A stretch of DNA of 64,000 nt from assembly GCF_004795915.1 (NCBI RefSeq), contig NZ_CP039253.1, positions 2,852,001-2,916,000 of the forward strand. The letters are read 5' to 3'. Below the pieces are notes generated by a model, which saw nothing but the letters and a program-made list of their open reading frames with translations, was not told the origin of the DNA and did not search any database. Position numbers and translations under genes: made by a program. Positions 34,186-48,462 of this stretch are shown here, in pieces (position 1 is the stretch's first letter; each line of letters begins with the position of its first letter). This stretch comes from Rhodococcus sp. PAMC28707 (GTDB taxonomy: Bacteria; Actinomycetota; Actinomycetes; Mycobacteriales; Mycobacteriaceae).

Positions 34186-34209
34186 CGGTTCGCCGCTTGG
34201 ATGTGCACT

Positions 34210-34347
34210 GCTTGAATGTGCGCTTCAAGCTGTCTGATCGTATGAATGGACCATTCAAGCGGTGGGTGGGGCTGACCGTCCGCCGCTTGAATGTGCGCTT
34301 CAAGCTATCTGATCGTAAGAATGGACCATTCAAGCGGTGGGTGGGGC
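34210..34347. repeat. Two 63-bp structured direct repeats after fgd
   Basis: Copies at 34210-34272 and 34285-34347 differ at two positions. A 12-bp spacer gives a 75-bp period, and a third partial copy covers about 34183-34209. Each copy contains CTTGAA-N7-TTCAAG and GAATGG-A-CCATTC, and its ends CCGCTTGAAT and ATTCAAGCGG are complementary, so every unit can fold in alternative hairpins. They lie exactly between two convergent genes. They may act as terminators, or be copies of a dispersed palindromic element. Confidence 0.85.
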
Positions 34348-34351
34348 AGCG

Positions 34352-34870
34352 TCAGGAAACAGCGTCAGCCGACAACGCAAACATCCGCATATCGCGGTCG
34401 GTCCGGGTCTGGTACTCACTGTAGGCACGGGCGATGTCGGCGAATGCGGCGTAGATCCGAGTCTTCTCGGCGCCGGTGACCGGTGTCGCTGTCACCGGGA
34501 TCCGTTTGCCACCGATCGCGACGGTGGCGCGAGGCTCTTTCAGCAGGTTCGACGTCCACGCCGGGTGGTGATCTTGGCCGAAGTTGCTGCCGACGACGAA
34601 GAGTCGATCATCTTCCCGGTAGTACAGCAGTGGGCTGCTTCGAATCTTGCCGGACTTGCAGCCGGTGGTGGACAGCAATACGACGGGTGCGGCGATGGGC
34701 CCGAGGATCGTGAACCTACCGTCGGTGCGTTCGAGGAGTCGACGGTCCACCCCGGCGAGGTGTCGGATGACCCACGATCCCGGTTTCGTTGCCGCGAATG
34801 CAATGGCGGGCTTGCGGATGATACTGCTCTCGCTGCCCCAGCGGACGTCTGGGAATGGTGATTCGGTCAT
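34352..34870 (-). CDS. F420H2-dependent nitroreductase-family oxidoreductase (Ddn/FDOR-A type)
   Basis: A 172-residue split-barrel deazaflavin enzyme of the DUF385/FDOR-A class. LLSTTGCKSGKIRSSPLLYYREDDRLFVVGSNFGQDHHPAWTSNLLKEPRATV is the family core with the F420-phosphate-binding Lys/Ser loop. Members reduce quinones, nitroimidazole drugs or other electrophiles using F420H2. ATG 34870 is the start by family length; upstream reading is in the pta promoter. Proximity to fgd is fitting because fgd makes the cofactor's reduced form. Confidence 0.88.
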   Translation of the reverse strand: MTESPFPDVRWGSESSIIRKPAIAFAATKPGSWVIRHLAGVDRRLLERTDGRFTILGPIAAPVVLLSTTGCKSGKIRSSPLLYYREDDRLFVVGSNFGQDHHPAWTSNLLKEPRATVAIGGKRIPVTATPVTGAEKTRIYAAFADIARAYSEYQTRTDRDMRMFALSADAVS

Positions 34871-34931
34871 GACCCATGATGCCCGCTGCGGGTAACAGTG
34901 TGTCAATACAGCACCGACTAGTCTGGCTGGC

Positions 34932-37003
34932 ATGGCCGAGTCTGCTTCCTCTATCTATATCGCCTCACCCGAGGGTGACACCGGTAAGTCGACTATTGCG
35001 CTCGGGGTGCTGCAGATGTTGTGTGCTTCGGCGGCGCGGGTCGGTGTGTTCCGGCCGATTGCGCGTTCCACCACCGAGACCGACTACATCCTCGAACTGC
35101 TCATCGACCACACCACTGCGGATCTGACGTATGAGCAGTCGCTGGGGGTCACGTACGAGGAAGTACATGCCGATCCGGATATGGCGCTGGGCGAGATAGT
35201 TTCGCGGTTTCACGACGTAGCCGAACAGTGCGATGCCGTCGTGATCGTCGGCAGCGATTACACCGATGTCGGTAGCCCGAGTGAGCTGGGATTCAACGCC
35301 CGCATTGCGGCCAATCTGGGTGCCCCGGTGCTGTTGGCGTTGCGAGGCTCGGGAAGGACGGTCGCGGAAGTCGCGCAGTACGCCGAGCTGTGCAAGGCCG
35401 AACTCCGCGCGCATCACGCGCATCTGGCAGCGATTGTGGCCAACCGATGTGATCCGGACCGGCTCGATGAGATCGCGGCCGCGCTGGAGCCGCTCGGTGT
35501 GCCTGCGTGGACTCTGCCGGAAGTTCCGTTGCTCGTTGCGCCGACGATGGCGGAATTGCTGACGGCGATCGATGGCGAGATGTACAGCGGCGACCCCGAG
35601 CTGTTGCGCCGTGAAGCGCTACGGGTCATGGTCGGCGGCATGACGGCCGAGCATATTCTCGAGCGGTTGAGCGAAGGTGTGGTGGTGATCGCGCCCGCGG
35701 ACCGGTCCGACGTTCTTCTGGCCATGGTCAATGCGCATGAGGCAGAGGGTTTTCCATCGCTCGCGGGTATCATCATGAATGGCGGCATTTCCCCTCATCC
35801 GGCTATCGCGCGTCTCGTCGCCGGACTGGGCCCGCGGCTTCCGATTCTGACCACGGGACTGGGTACCTTCGATACGGCTTCGGCAGCGGCTAACACCCGT
35901 GGTCGGATGGCGGTGGGTTCGCAGGGCAAGGTCGATACGGCGATCTCGCTGATGGAACAGCGGGTCGACGCCAAGGTGCTCCTCGACCGCCTCGAACTCA
36001 CCATCCCTGCGGTCACGACCCCGCAGATGTTCGAGTACCAGCTCATTCACCGCGCCCGTACCGATCGCAAACACATCGTGTTGCCGGAGGGCAACGACGA
36101 TCGGATTCTGCGTGCGGCCGGTCGTTTGTTGCAGCGGCGGGTGGCGCAGTTGACGCTCCTCGGCGAGGAGGGGCCGATCCGTCGCCGGGCCGCGGAACTG
36201 GGCGTTCAACTGGATGACGCGCAGGTGCTCGATCCGGCAACTTCGGACTACGCGGAAGTGTTCGCCGCGGAGTACACCGAGTTGCGCAAGCACAAGGGCA
36301 TGACCATCGAGCGTGCCCGCGAAGTCATGACCGATATCTCTTACTTCGGAACGATGATGGTGCACAAGGGAATTGCCGACGGAATGGTATCCGGTGCCGC
36401 GCACACCACCGCGCACACGATCAGGCCGTCGTTCGAGATCATCAGGACGGCCGAAGGGGTGAACACGGTGTCGTCGATCTTTCTGATGTGTTTGTCGGAT
36501 CGAGTTCTTGCATACGGTGATTGCGCCATCGTTCCCGATCCAACGGCCGAGCAGTTGGCCGACATCGCCATCTCCTCGGCGCAGACGTCCGCGCAATTCG
36601 GTATTGAACCGCGTGTGGCGATGCTGTCGTATTCGACCGGTGATTCCGGAACCGGCGCCGGAGTGGACAAGGTCCGTGCGGCTACTGCTCTTGTCCGTGA
36701 ACGGAGCCCGGAGCTGCTCGTGGAGGGGCCCATTCAATACGATGCTGCTATCGAACCCTCGGTCGCCAAGTCGAAGCTTCCCAATTCCGTGGTGGCCGGC
36801 CGCGCGACGGTGTTCATCTTCCCCGATCTCAATACCGGGAACAACACGTACAAGGCGGTGCAGCGAAGTGCCGGTGCCATCGCTGTCGGCCCGGTGCTGC
36901 AGGGTCTGCGCAAGCCGGTGAACGATCTCTCTCGTGGCGCGCTGGTGGAAGATATCGTCAATACCGTTGCTATTACTGCCATCCAAGCCCAGGAGATCGA
37001 ACA

Positions 37004-37007
<4 letters not shown>
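34932..37007 (+). CDS. pta: Phosphate acetyltransferase
   Basis: Interconverts acetyl-CoA and acetyl phosphate. The 691-residue product is the long form: an N-terminal dethiobiotin synthetase-like P-loop domain ([21 protein letters not shown]), a DRTGG regulatory domain in the middle ([15 protein letters not shown]...[14 protein letters not shown]) and the C-terminal catalytic PTA domain from about residue 370 ([72 protein letters not shown]). The stop overlaps the ackA start (ATGA). It corresponds to Rv0408. Confidence 0.97.
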
Positions 37008-41483
<4,476 letters not shown>

Positions 41484-41487
<4 letters not shown>

Positions 41488-42800
41488 AGGTACTCACGCA
41501 ACCTCGGAATGAGCCCTGCTCCGACCGCTGCAGCAGCAGTGATCGCGAGGACGATCGCGCCCGAGGCAAGTCCGGTCAGCACCGACTTGGCGCGAACCAC
41601 ATTGCCGCGCAGCTCAGCACGGGCATCGTCGATTCCGTTGTCGAGCATCGTGTCGAGCAAGCGGAATTGGGTCGAGGAATCCTGCACACCGTTGCCGGTG
41701 GCCACGGTGACAGCAGTAGTGAAGTCGCCGACGGCGAGTGCCTGATCTATCCGCTCGTGCGAGGCCTTCCACGCGGCGACCGACCCGGTCATATCGGCAT
41801 TGTCGGCAAACAGTTCGGTCAAACGATCGGTGTTCTGCGCGAACTCCGCGTCGAACTCTCTGGTGCTACCGCGTCGTATCAGGTTGAGTGTTTCGTCGGC
41901 GCGGGCCTGCTGCGCCAGGATGAACCCGGAAGTCAGTTTCTGCAGCGGAGCGACACCGCGGTTCAGCGCGCGGTCGGTGGCTATCGAAGAAGTCAGCCCC
42001 GCCACCAACATCCACCCGAGTAGGAGCGAGATCGCCAGGGAGGCGCCGAGAAATCCCGCGTTGAGCTTTCGGCGGGTGCGGGTAGAAAGGTATATCTGTG
42101 CGAGCACCAGCAATATCAGGCACACCACAACGAGACCGATCGCCACGAACGGTGGATTGACGAAGCGTTCCTGGTCGTTAGATACCCGAGCGGCCTGCTC
42201 GGCGTAGAGGCGTTCGGCACGGGGCAGCAACGAGGTCTGCATCTGCGTCGACGCCTCACCCAGGTACGCCGCACCGACGGGATTGCCACTGCGATTATTG
42301 GCACGGGCGGTCTCCACCAGTCCGGTATACACCGGCAGGCCCGCGCCGATCTCCATGAGAACTGTCCGTGCTTCGTCGTCCGAAACCGCGAGCCCGTCGG
42401 ATGCCCGGATCAATTCGGTGCCGGCATTTCCGATCGCCTGGGTGTATCGATCGCGAACGTCCCTGGGCTCGAGCCCGCCGGCGATGAATGCAGTCGAGGC
42501 AGCCGCGTCGGCAACGGACAGTGCGCCGTAGAGGTTCTGCGCCGAGTTGGCGAGTGGCTCGGTCCGAACGAGAAGCGTGTCGAGCGTCCGGGCTCGCTCG
42601 GATACCGAGATGGCGGTAACGGTGCCGGTGACTACGAAAGCGATGATGAGTATCAGTCCCAGAGCGATCATGCGCGCCGGCGTGGACCGAATCAGACGCT
42701 GCAGTTCGCGTCGAGAATCGGCCTCCGACGTCACGGCAGCCGTCGTAGGAGGTACGGCAGCCGAGGGCGTAGTGCCGACCACAATCACAGTACCGAGCAT
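41484..42800 (-). CDS. glnX: Membrane signalling protein GlnX
   Basis: A 438-residue membrane protein with about four helices (MIALGLILIIAFVVTGTVTAI, FVAIGLVVVCLILLVLAQIYL, FLGASLAISLLLGWMLVAGL, LASGAIVLAITAAAAVGAGLI). These enclose two external helical domains with repeated, chemoreceptor-like layout (ERARTLDTLLVRTEPLANSAQNLYGAL and GVAPLQKLTSGFILAQQARADETL). In M. tuberculosis (Rv0412c) it links GlnH to PknG. Start ATG 42800. First gene of the glnX-glnH-pknG operon and divergent from mutT3. Confidence 0.93.
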
Positions 42801-42855
42801 ATAAGCCGGAGCGACCGTCCGTACGCCTACCGGAAGGTTGACCTAGGGTGTCGGT

Positions 42856-43695
42856 ATGCGTGGCGACGGTGACGGGTGGGTTGTTGGTGAGAACGGCACG
42901 CGGCACTGGGGCAAGCACGGCGCGGCTGGGCTATTACTGCGGGCGCCCTCGCCGCACGGTGAGCCGACGGTCCTCCTGCAGCACCGGGCGCTGTGGAGCC
43001 ATCAAGGTGGGACGTGGGCGTTGCCGGGGGGCGCAAAGGACTCGCACGAAACGAACGTGCACGCCGCTGTTCGTGAAGCGGACGAGGAAGCTGGAATCGG
43101 TGCCGAGAACGTCTTCGTGCGCGGGGAAGTCGAGACGGCGCGGATGGCGAGCGGATGGTCCTACACGACTGTCGTCGCCGACGCGGCCACCCAACTCGAC
43201 ACCACGATGAACGGTGAGAGCACCGAACTTCGGTGGGTTCCGGAGGACATGGTCGATCAACTTCCACTGCACCCGGGATTCGCCGCCAGTTGGGCCTCCC
43301 TGCGCATCAGCCCGCTGCGAGTTCTGCTGGACACCGCGAACGTACTCGGCTCGAGGCCCGACGGTTGGTGGCGCGATCGCAGCGGCGCAACCGGCAAGTT
43401 GCTGAGCTCACTGGCGGGCACCCTTCCGCGAACCGTCGAGCTGCCGGGTGTCGGCTTCGGTTGGCTCACCCGGATCGAGGCAGTCCTCGAAGGTGAAGCA
43501 CGAGCAGCACAGTTCGAGGACATCAGAGTCCCCGTCATCCACGCCGCCGGCAGTGGGGACGACGAACTCGCATCACAGGCAGCGGCGTCGACGACACTCA
43601 CTGCTTTGGTCACCGCTGACCGCGGACTGCAGCAACGGCTCCCGACGTCGGTGCAGGTGCTCTCGCCGTCGATCGTGCTGGGCTGGCTCGGCTGA
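42856..43695 (+). CDS. mutT3: NUDIX hydrolase (MutT3-like) with C-terminal nuclease-like domain
   Basis: A 279-residue protein. Residues 20-150 form a Nudix domain with the box GGAKDSHETNVHAAVREADEEAGI, expected to hydrolyse nucleoside diphosphate derivatives. After about residue 150 comes a second domain with DTANVLGSRPDGWWRDR, SGDDELA and VTADRGLQQRL. The acidic DTAN/DGWWRD and VTADRGL pattern resembles NYN/PIN-type ribonuclease folds. The position, between glnX and thiE, is that of Rv0413 mutT3, which I recall as shorter (about 217 residues). The second half may be a fusion. The ribosome-binding site is weak. Confidence 0.88.
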   Translation: MRGDGDGWVVGENGTRHWGKHGAAGLLLRAPSPHGEPTVLLQHRALWSHQGGTWALPGGAKDSHETNVHAAVREADEEAGIGAENVFVRGEVETARMASGWSYTTVVADAATQLDTTMNGESTELRWVPEDMVDQLPLHPGFAASWASLRISPLRVLLDTANVLGSRPDGWWRDRSGATGKLLSSLAGTLPRTVELPGVGFGWLTRIEAVLEGEARAAQFEDIRVPVIHAAGSGDDELASQAAASTTLTALVTADRGLQQRLPTSVQVLSPSIVLGWLG

Positions 43696-43708
43696 CCAGA
43701 CGGATTCT

Positions 43709-43765
43709 GTCAGCCCTGCAACGCGAGGTCAGCCCTGCAACGCGAGGTCAGCCCTGCAACGCGAG
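43709..43765. repeat. Three perfect 19-bp tandem repeats at the 3' end of thiE
   Basis: GTCAGCCCTGCAACGCGAG occurs at 43709-43727, 43728-43746 and 43747-43765. The third copy encodes the last five codons of thiE plus its stop on the minus strand; the other two lie past the stop. Because 19 is not a multiple of three, loss of the stop copy would change the reading frame. It is a slippage-prone end or a duplicated termination element. Confidence 0.9.
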
Positions 43766-44440
43766 CTTGAGCTCCCGTGCAGCTGCCTGTGGATCCCGAG
43801 CTTTGGTGATGGCCCTTACGACGACGATGCGATCCGCGCCCGCGGCAAGAACTTCGTTTACGTTCTCGGCGTCGATCCCTCCGATGGCGAACCACGGCCG
43901 CGTCGGAGCGGATTCCGCGGTGCTGCGCAACAGGTCCAGACCGGCTGCTTTCCGGTCCGGTTTGGTCGGTGTGGCCCAGATCGGCCCGGTAGCGAAATAG
44001 TCGACGCCGTCCTCGATGGCAGCGAGAGCGGCCTGGCTGCGATTCTGTGTCGACCGCCCGATGACGACGTCGGGGCCGAGGATCTGGCGCGCATAGTGAA
44101 CCGGTAGATCGCCCTGGCCGAGATGCAGCACGTCGGCGCCCGATGCGAGGGCAAGGTCGGCGCGGTCGTTGACTGCGAGGAGCGCACCGTGGCGTGTGGT
44201 GGCGGCCGACAGAATTGCCAGCGCAGCCAGCTCGTCTTTGGCTTCGAGCGGGCCGAACGTGCGCTCGCCTTCGGAGTTCTTGTCGCGAAGTTGAATGACG
44301 TCGACGCCACCGGACAGTGCGGCCTCGGCGAACTGAGCGAGATCGCCGTGCTCGCGTCGAGCATCGGTGCACAGATAAAGCCGAGCTGATGTCAAACGCT
44401 CACGCGCTTCCGGGTTGCGGATGATCCGATCGCTTTGCAC
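43748..44440 (-). CDS. thiE: Thiamine-phosphate synthase
   Basis: Joins HMP pyrophosphate and the thiazole phosphate into thiamine monophosphate. The 230-residue TIM barrel has the motifs [87 protein letters not shown] and [13 protein letters not shown] 44440 starts it. It diverges from the thiOSG operon; the two share about 130 bp that also hold the riboswitch of thiO. Order matches Rv0414c-Rv0415. Confidence 0.96.
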   Translation of the reverse strand: MQSDRIIRNPEARERLTSARLYLCTDARREHGDLAQFAEAALSGGVDVIQLRDKNSEGERTFGPLEAKDELAALAILSAATTRHGALLAVNDRADLALASGADVLHLGQGDLPVHYARQILGPDVVIGRSTQNRSQAALAAIEDGVDYFATGPIWATPTKPDRKAAGLDLLRSTAESAPTRPWFAIGGIDAENVNEVLAAGADRIVVVRAITKARDPQAAARELKLALQG

Positions 44441-44471
44441 ACCGGCAACGGTAGTCTGTTGGCGAGAGTCG

Positions 44472-44568
44472 ATACACGGGAGTCCCGAGGTACGTGGGGC
44501 TGAGAGTGGACACGCCAGTCCTTACCGTCAATACCTGAACCGGATCATGCCGGCGCAGGGAGTGAGGT
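44472..44568 (+). promoter_or_regulatory. TPP riboswitch (THI element) controlling thiOSG
   Basis: The + strand has the THI-box core elements: GGGGCTGAGAGTGGACACGCC (near 44496-44516) and, downstream, TACCTGAACCGGATCATGCCGGCGCAGGGAG (44531-44561). These match the conserved CTGAGA and ACCTGA-N-CGGATAATGCC-GCG-AGGGA segments that bind thiamine pyrophosphate. The element ends a few bases before the thiO ribosome-binding site (GAGGTGGTGAG), so control is probably at translation initiation. Confidence 0.93.
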
Positions 44569-44576
44569 GGTGAGAA

Positions 44577-45634
44577 GTGCCCAAGAGCCTTTCCGTGGTC
44601 GGTGGCGGAGTGATCGGCTTGGCAGTGGCCGCACGATCTGCGCGCGAGGGCTGGTCCGTGCGGCTCCACGACCCGTCGGTCGGCACCGGCGCATCATGGG
44701 TGGCAGGGGGAATGCTCGCGCCGCTGTCCGAGGGATGGCCGGGCGAACACGAACTGCTCGAGCTCGGCGCGCATTCCCTCGCCAGGTGGCCCGAATTCGC
44801 ACGAGCACTTCCTGGCCCGTCGGTGTTCTCCGCTACCGGATCACTGACAGTCGCCCTCGATGCAGCCGACGCGACGGACCTGCGAACCATTGCCGATTGG
44901 GTCGGGAAGCAGGGGCACGAGCTCGAGATCCTCGGTCGGGCCCAGATCCGAGAGCTCGAACCTTCCCTCGCACCGAACATTCGTCTCGGCCTGCTGGCAC
45001 CCACCGAACTGGCCGTCGACAACCGCATGCTGCTCGAGGCACTGCAGACCGCAGCGATGAGCGGCGGCGTCGAATTCTCCACCGACACCGTCACCGATCT
45101 CGACGCACTGACGACCGACCGCATCGTGTTGGCAGCAGGCGCCCAAACCTCCGCGCTACTCACCGATGTACCGGTCCGGGCCGTCAAAGGCGAAATACTG
45201 CGTCTACGACGCAGACCCAGTGCCACACCTGCGCCGACCCGAACGATCCGCGGCAGCGTCCACGGACGCGCGATCTACCTGGTACCGCGCGGAGACGGAT
45301 TGGTTCTCGGGGCCACACAATACGAATCGGGTCAGGACACCCAGGTCACCGTCGCAGGCGTCCGTGACCTCATCGCCGACGCAGAGCGGTTGCTGCCGGG
45401 CCTCGGCGAATACGAACTTCACGAATGTGCGGCAGGCCTGCGCCCGATGAGCCCCGATGGGTTGCCACTCATCGGCAAGATCTCCGACCGCGTCATCGTC
45501 GCCTCGGGCCACGGCCGCAATGGAATCCTGTTGACGCCCATCACCGCAGACGCCGTCGCTGCACTACTGGAAGACGACGCACTCATCGAAGCGAAGGCCG
45601 CAGACCCGGCCCGATTCACCACAGATAGGAAACC

Positions 45635-45638
<4 letters not shown>
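44577..45638 (+). CDS. thiO: Glycine oxidase ThiO
   Basis: FAD enzyme that oxidises glycine to iminoglycine (dehydroglycine), the donor for the thiazole ring of thiamine. The 353-residue product has the FAD-binding start SLSVVGGGVIGLAVAARSAREG, GASWVAGGMLAP, RAVKGEILRLR and the C-terminal AAGLRPMSPDGLPLIGK and GHGRNGILLTPITA. The GTG start follows GGTGGTGAG, immediately downstream of the riboswitch. The stop overlaps the thiS ATG. Confidence 0.95.
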
Positions 45639-46595
<957 letters not shown>

Positions 46596-46601
46596 TTGCA
46601 C

Positions 46602-46619
46602 GTCATCCCAAAGGATGAC
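46602..46619. promoter_or_regulatory. Inverted repeat between thiG and ABC exporter (operator or terminator)
   Basis: GTCATCC (46602-46608), CAAA, GGATGAC (46613-46619). The short 7-bp stem soon after the thiG stop could end the thi transcript. The GTCATCC/GGATGAC form also resembles sites for LuxR-type response regulators in front of ABC exporters. No regulator gene is adjacent. Confidence 0.45.
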
Positions 46620-46678
46620 CCTCGGTCGCGACTCAGGGGTGATGCGCCGGGGTGGTTCGGTAGTGGACAGTGAGTCCC

Positions 46679-47641
46679 ATGATCGAAGTCAAAGGACTGA
46701 CCAAACAGTTCGGAAACACCACGGCGGTCGAAGACCTGACCTTCACGGTGAAGCCGGGCATCGTCACGGGCTTCCTCGGACCAAACGGTGCGGGCAAGTC
46801 GACGACCATGCGCATGATCCTCGGATTGGACCGCCCCACCAGTGGGGTGGCGCTGATCGAGGGCAAGCCCTACAACAAGATCAAGCAGCCGCTCCGGACG
46901 GTCGGTGCGCTGCTGGATGCGAAGTGGGTGCATCCCAACCGGTCTGCGCGGGCACATCTCGAGTGGATGGCCGCGTCCAACGATATCGCGAAGTCTCGAG
47001 TGGACGAGGTGCTTCGGCTCGTCGGCCTCACCGACGTCGCGAAGAAGAATGCGGGCGGGTTTTCACTTGGTATGTCACAGCGACTCGGTCTTGCCGGTGC
47101 GCTTCTGGGTGATCCGAAAGTCCTTCTTTTCGACGAGCCGGTCAACGGTCTCGACCCCGAAGGCATCGTCTGGATTCGCAAATTCATGCAGCGTCTCGCC
47201 GCCGAAGGCCGAACGGTCCTCGTTTCGAGTCACCTGCTGTCCGAAATGGCTCAGACAGCAGAGAATCTGGTGGTGATCGGTCGCGGAAAGCTGATTTTCG
47301 ATTCGTCGGTCCAGGATTTCATCGACCACGCGTCCGAGGCCTCGGTCCGAGTTCGAAGCCCGCAGCTCGACGCGCTTCGTAGTGCGTTGACCTCCGCCGG
47401 ATTGACTGTGCGCGAACCGGATTCGGCAGAGGAGCTTCAGCCCTCGCTCGTCGTCGTCGACTCGTCCACCGACGCGATCGGTGACATCGCCGGCCGTGCC
47501 GGCATTGTGTTGCACGAGTTGTCCTCGCAGCGTGGGTCGTTGGAGGAAGCGTTCATGAAGCTCACCGGACACGATGTGCAATTCCACGGCGAAGGTGCCG
47601 AAGATCCGAACATTCAGCAAGCGATGGGTGGTTCACTCTGA
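46679..47641 (+). CDS. ABC transporter ATP-binding protein (ABC-2 exporter type)
   Basis: A 320-residue nucleotide-binding subunit: MIEVKGLTKQFG, Walker A GPNGAGKST, signature FSLGMSQRLGLAGALL (the usual LSGGQ is FSLGM here, frequent in DrrA/BcrA-type exporters), Walker B VLLFDEPVNGLDPEG and the His switch VSSHLLSEM. A C-terminal extension of about 90 residues is typical of BcrA-like subunits. It pairs with the permease that follows (TGATG overlap). Substrate unknown. GTG 46670 is an alternative start. Confidence 0.92.
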   Translation: MIEVKGLTKQFGNTTAVEDLTFTVKPGIVTGFLGPNGAGKSTTMRMILGLDRPTSGVALIEGKPYNKIKQPLRTVGALLDAKWVHPNRSARAHLEWMAASNDIAKSRVDEVLRLVGLTDVAKKNAGGFSLGMSQRLGLAGALLGDPKVLLFDEPVNGLDPEGIVWIRKFMQRLAAEGRTVLVSSHLLSEMAQTAENLVVIGRGKLIFDSSVQDFIDHASEASVRVRSPQLDALRSALTSAGLTVREPDSAEELQPSLVVVDSSTDAIGDIAGRAGIVLHELSSQRGSLEEAFMKLTGHDVQFHGEGAEDPNIQQAMGGSL

Positions 47642-48438
47642 TGGGTGTCCTGGCAGCGGAACGAATCAAAATCACCTCGACCAAGTCGCCGTGGTGGTGC
47701 ACGATAGCCATTATCGTGCTCGGACTCGGTTTGGCGGCGATCGTCGGCATCACGTCCAAATTGGGTATCGATTCTTACAACAATCAAGTTGCACAGGGTG
47801 ATACGCCCGACTTCGAACCGTTCTTTCCGTCCGCGTTCGAGGCGGTAGGCAGCGGTGTCGGCGGATTCGGGGCATTGGTGCTCATGATCCTGGCGGCATT
47901 GACGGTCACCAGCGAATACCGCTTCGGCGTCATCAGGACCACCTTTCAGGCCATCCCGAACCGAGCCGCAGTACTGACGTCAAAGGCCCTGCTGATCGGG
48001 GTCTTCGGCTTCTTGCTCAGTTTGGTTCTCGGCCTCGGAGCGTTCTACCTTGCCAAGGCGACCGCAGGGTCCGACGCCGGAAGGTTGCTGAGCTTCGACA
48101 CCGACGGCACCTGGCGCGTCATCTACGGCACGGCCATTCTGGCGTTCCTTCAGGTCATCATCGCGGTCGGTGTCGGTGCGCTGCTTCGGCAGTCGGCGGG
48201 TGCTATCGCACTACTGCTGCTGTGGCCGTTGGTCATCGAAAATCTGTTCGGATTGTTCGGCTCGTTCGGTCGTGCGGTTCAACCGTTCCTGCCGTGGGCG
48301 AACACCAGCAACTTCCTCGGTCAGGACAGCGGCATCGACTTCCACTGGGGGCCCATCGGTAGTCTGATCTACTTCATCGTGTTCACCGCGGTCATCTTCG
48401 GTGCTGCAGTGTTGGTGACGAATCGTCGAGACGCCTGA
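47641..48438 (+). CDS. ABC-2 type exporter permease
   Basis: A 265-residue membrane protein with six helices (TIAIIVLGLGLAAIVGI, GGFGALVLMILAALTVTSEY, ALLIGVFGFLLSLVLGLGAFYLA, ILAFLQVIIAVGVGALLRQ, GAIALLLLWPLVIENLFGL, LIYFIVFTAVIFGAAVLV). The motif LTVTSEYRFGVIRTTFQAIPNR is characteristic of ABC-2 permeases of actinobacteria. It forms an exporter with the upstream ATPase; the ATG overlaps the ATPase stop. Confidence 0.92.
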   Translation: MGVLAAERIKITSTKSPWWCTIAIIVLGLGLAAIVGITSKLGIDSYNNQVAQGDTPDFEPFFPSAFEAVGSGVGGFGALVLMILAALTVTSEYRFGVIRTTFQAIPNRAAVLTSKALLIGVFGFLLSLVLGLGAFYLAKATAGSDAGRLLSFDTDGTWRVIYGTAILAFLQVIIAVGVGALLRQSAGAIALLLLWPLVIENLFGLFGSFGRAVQPFLPWANTSNFLGQDSGIDFHWGPIGSLIYFIVFTAVIFGAAVLVTNRRDA

Positions 48439-48462
48439 CCTTTGTGCAGTTAAGGTGCATGC

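Noticed and set aside
34210-34347. Possible insertion-sequence ends or att sites in the repeats after fgd
   Set aside because: No transposase or integrase gene, no target duplication, and the units are tandem.
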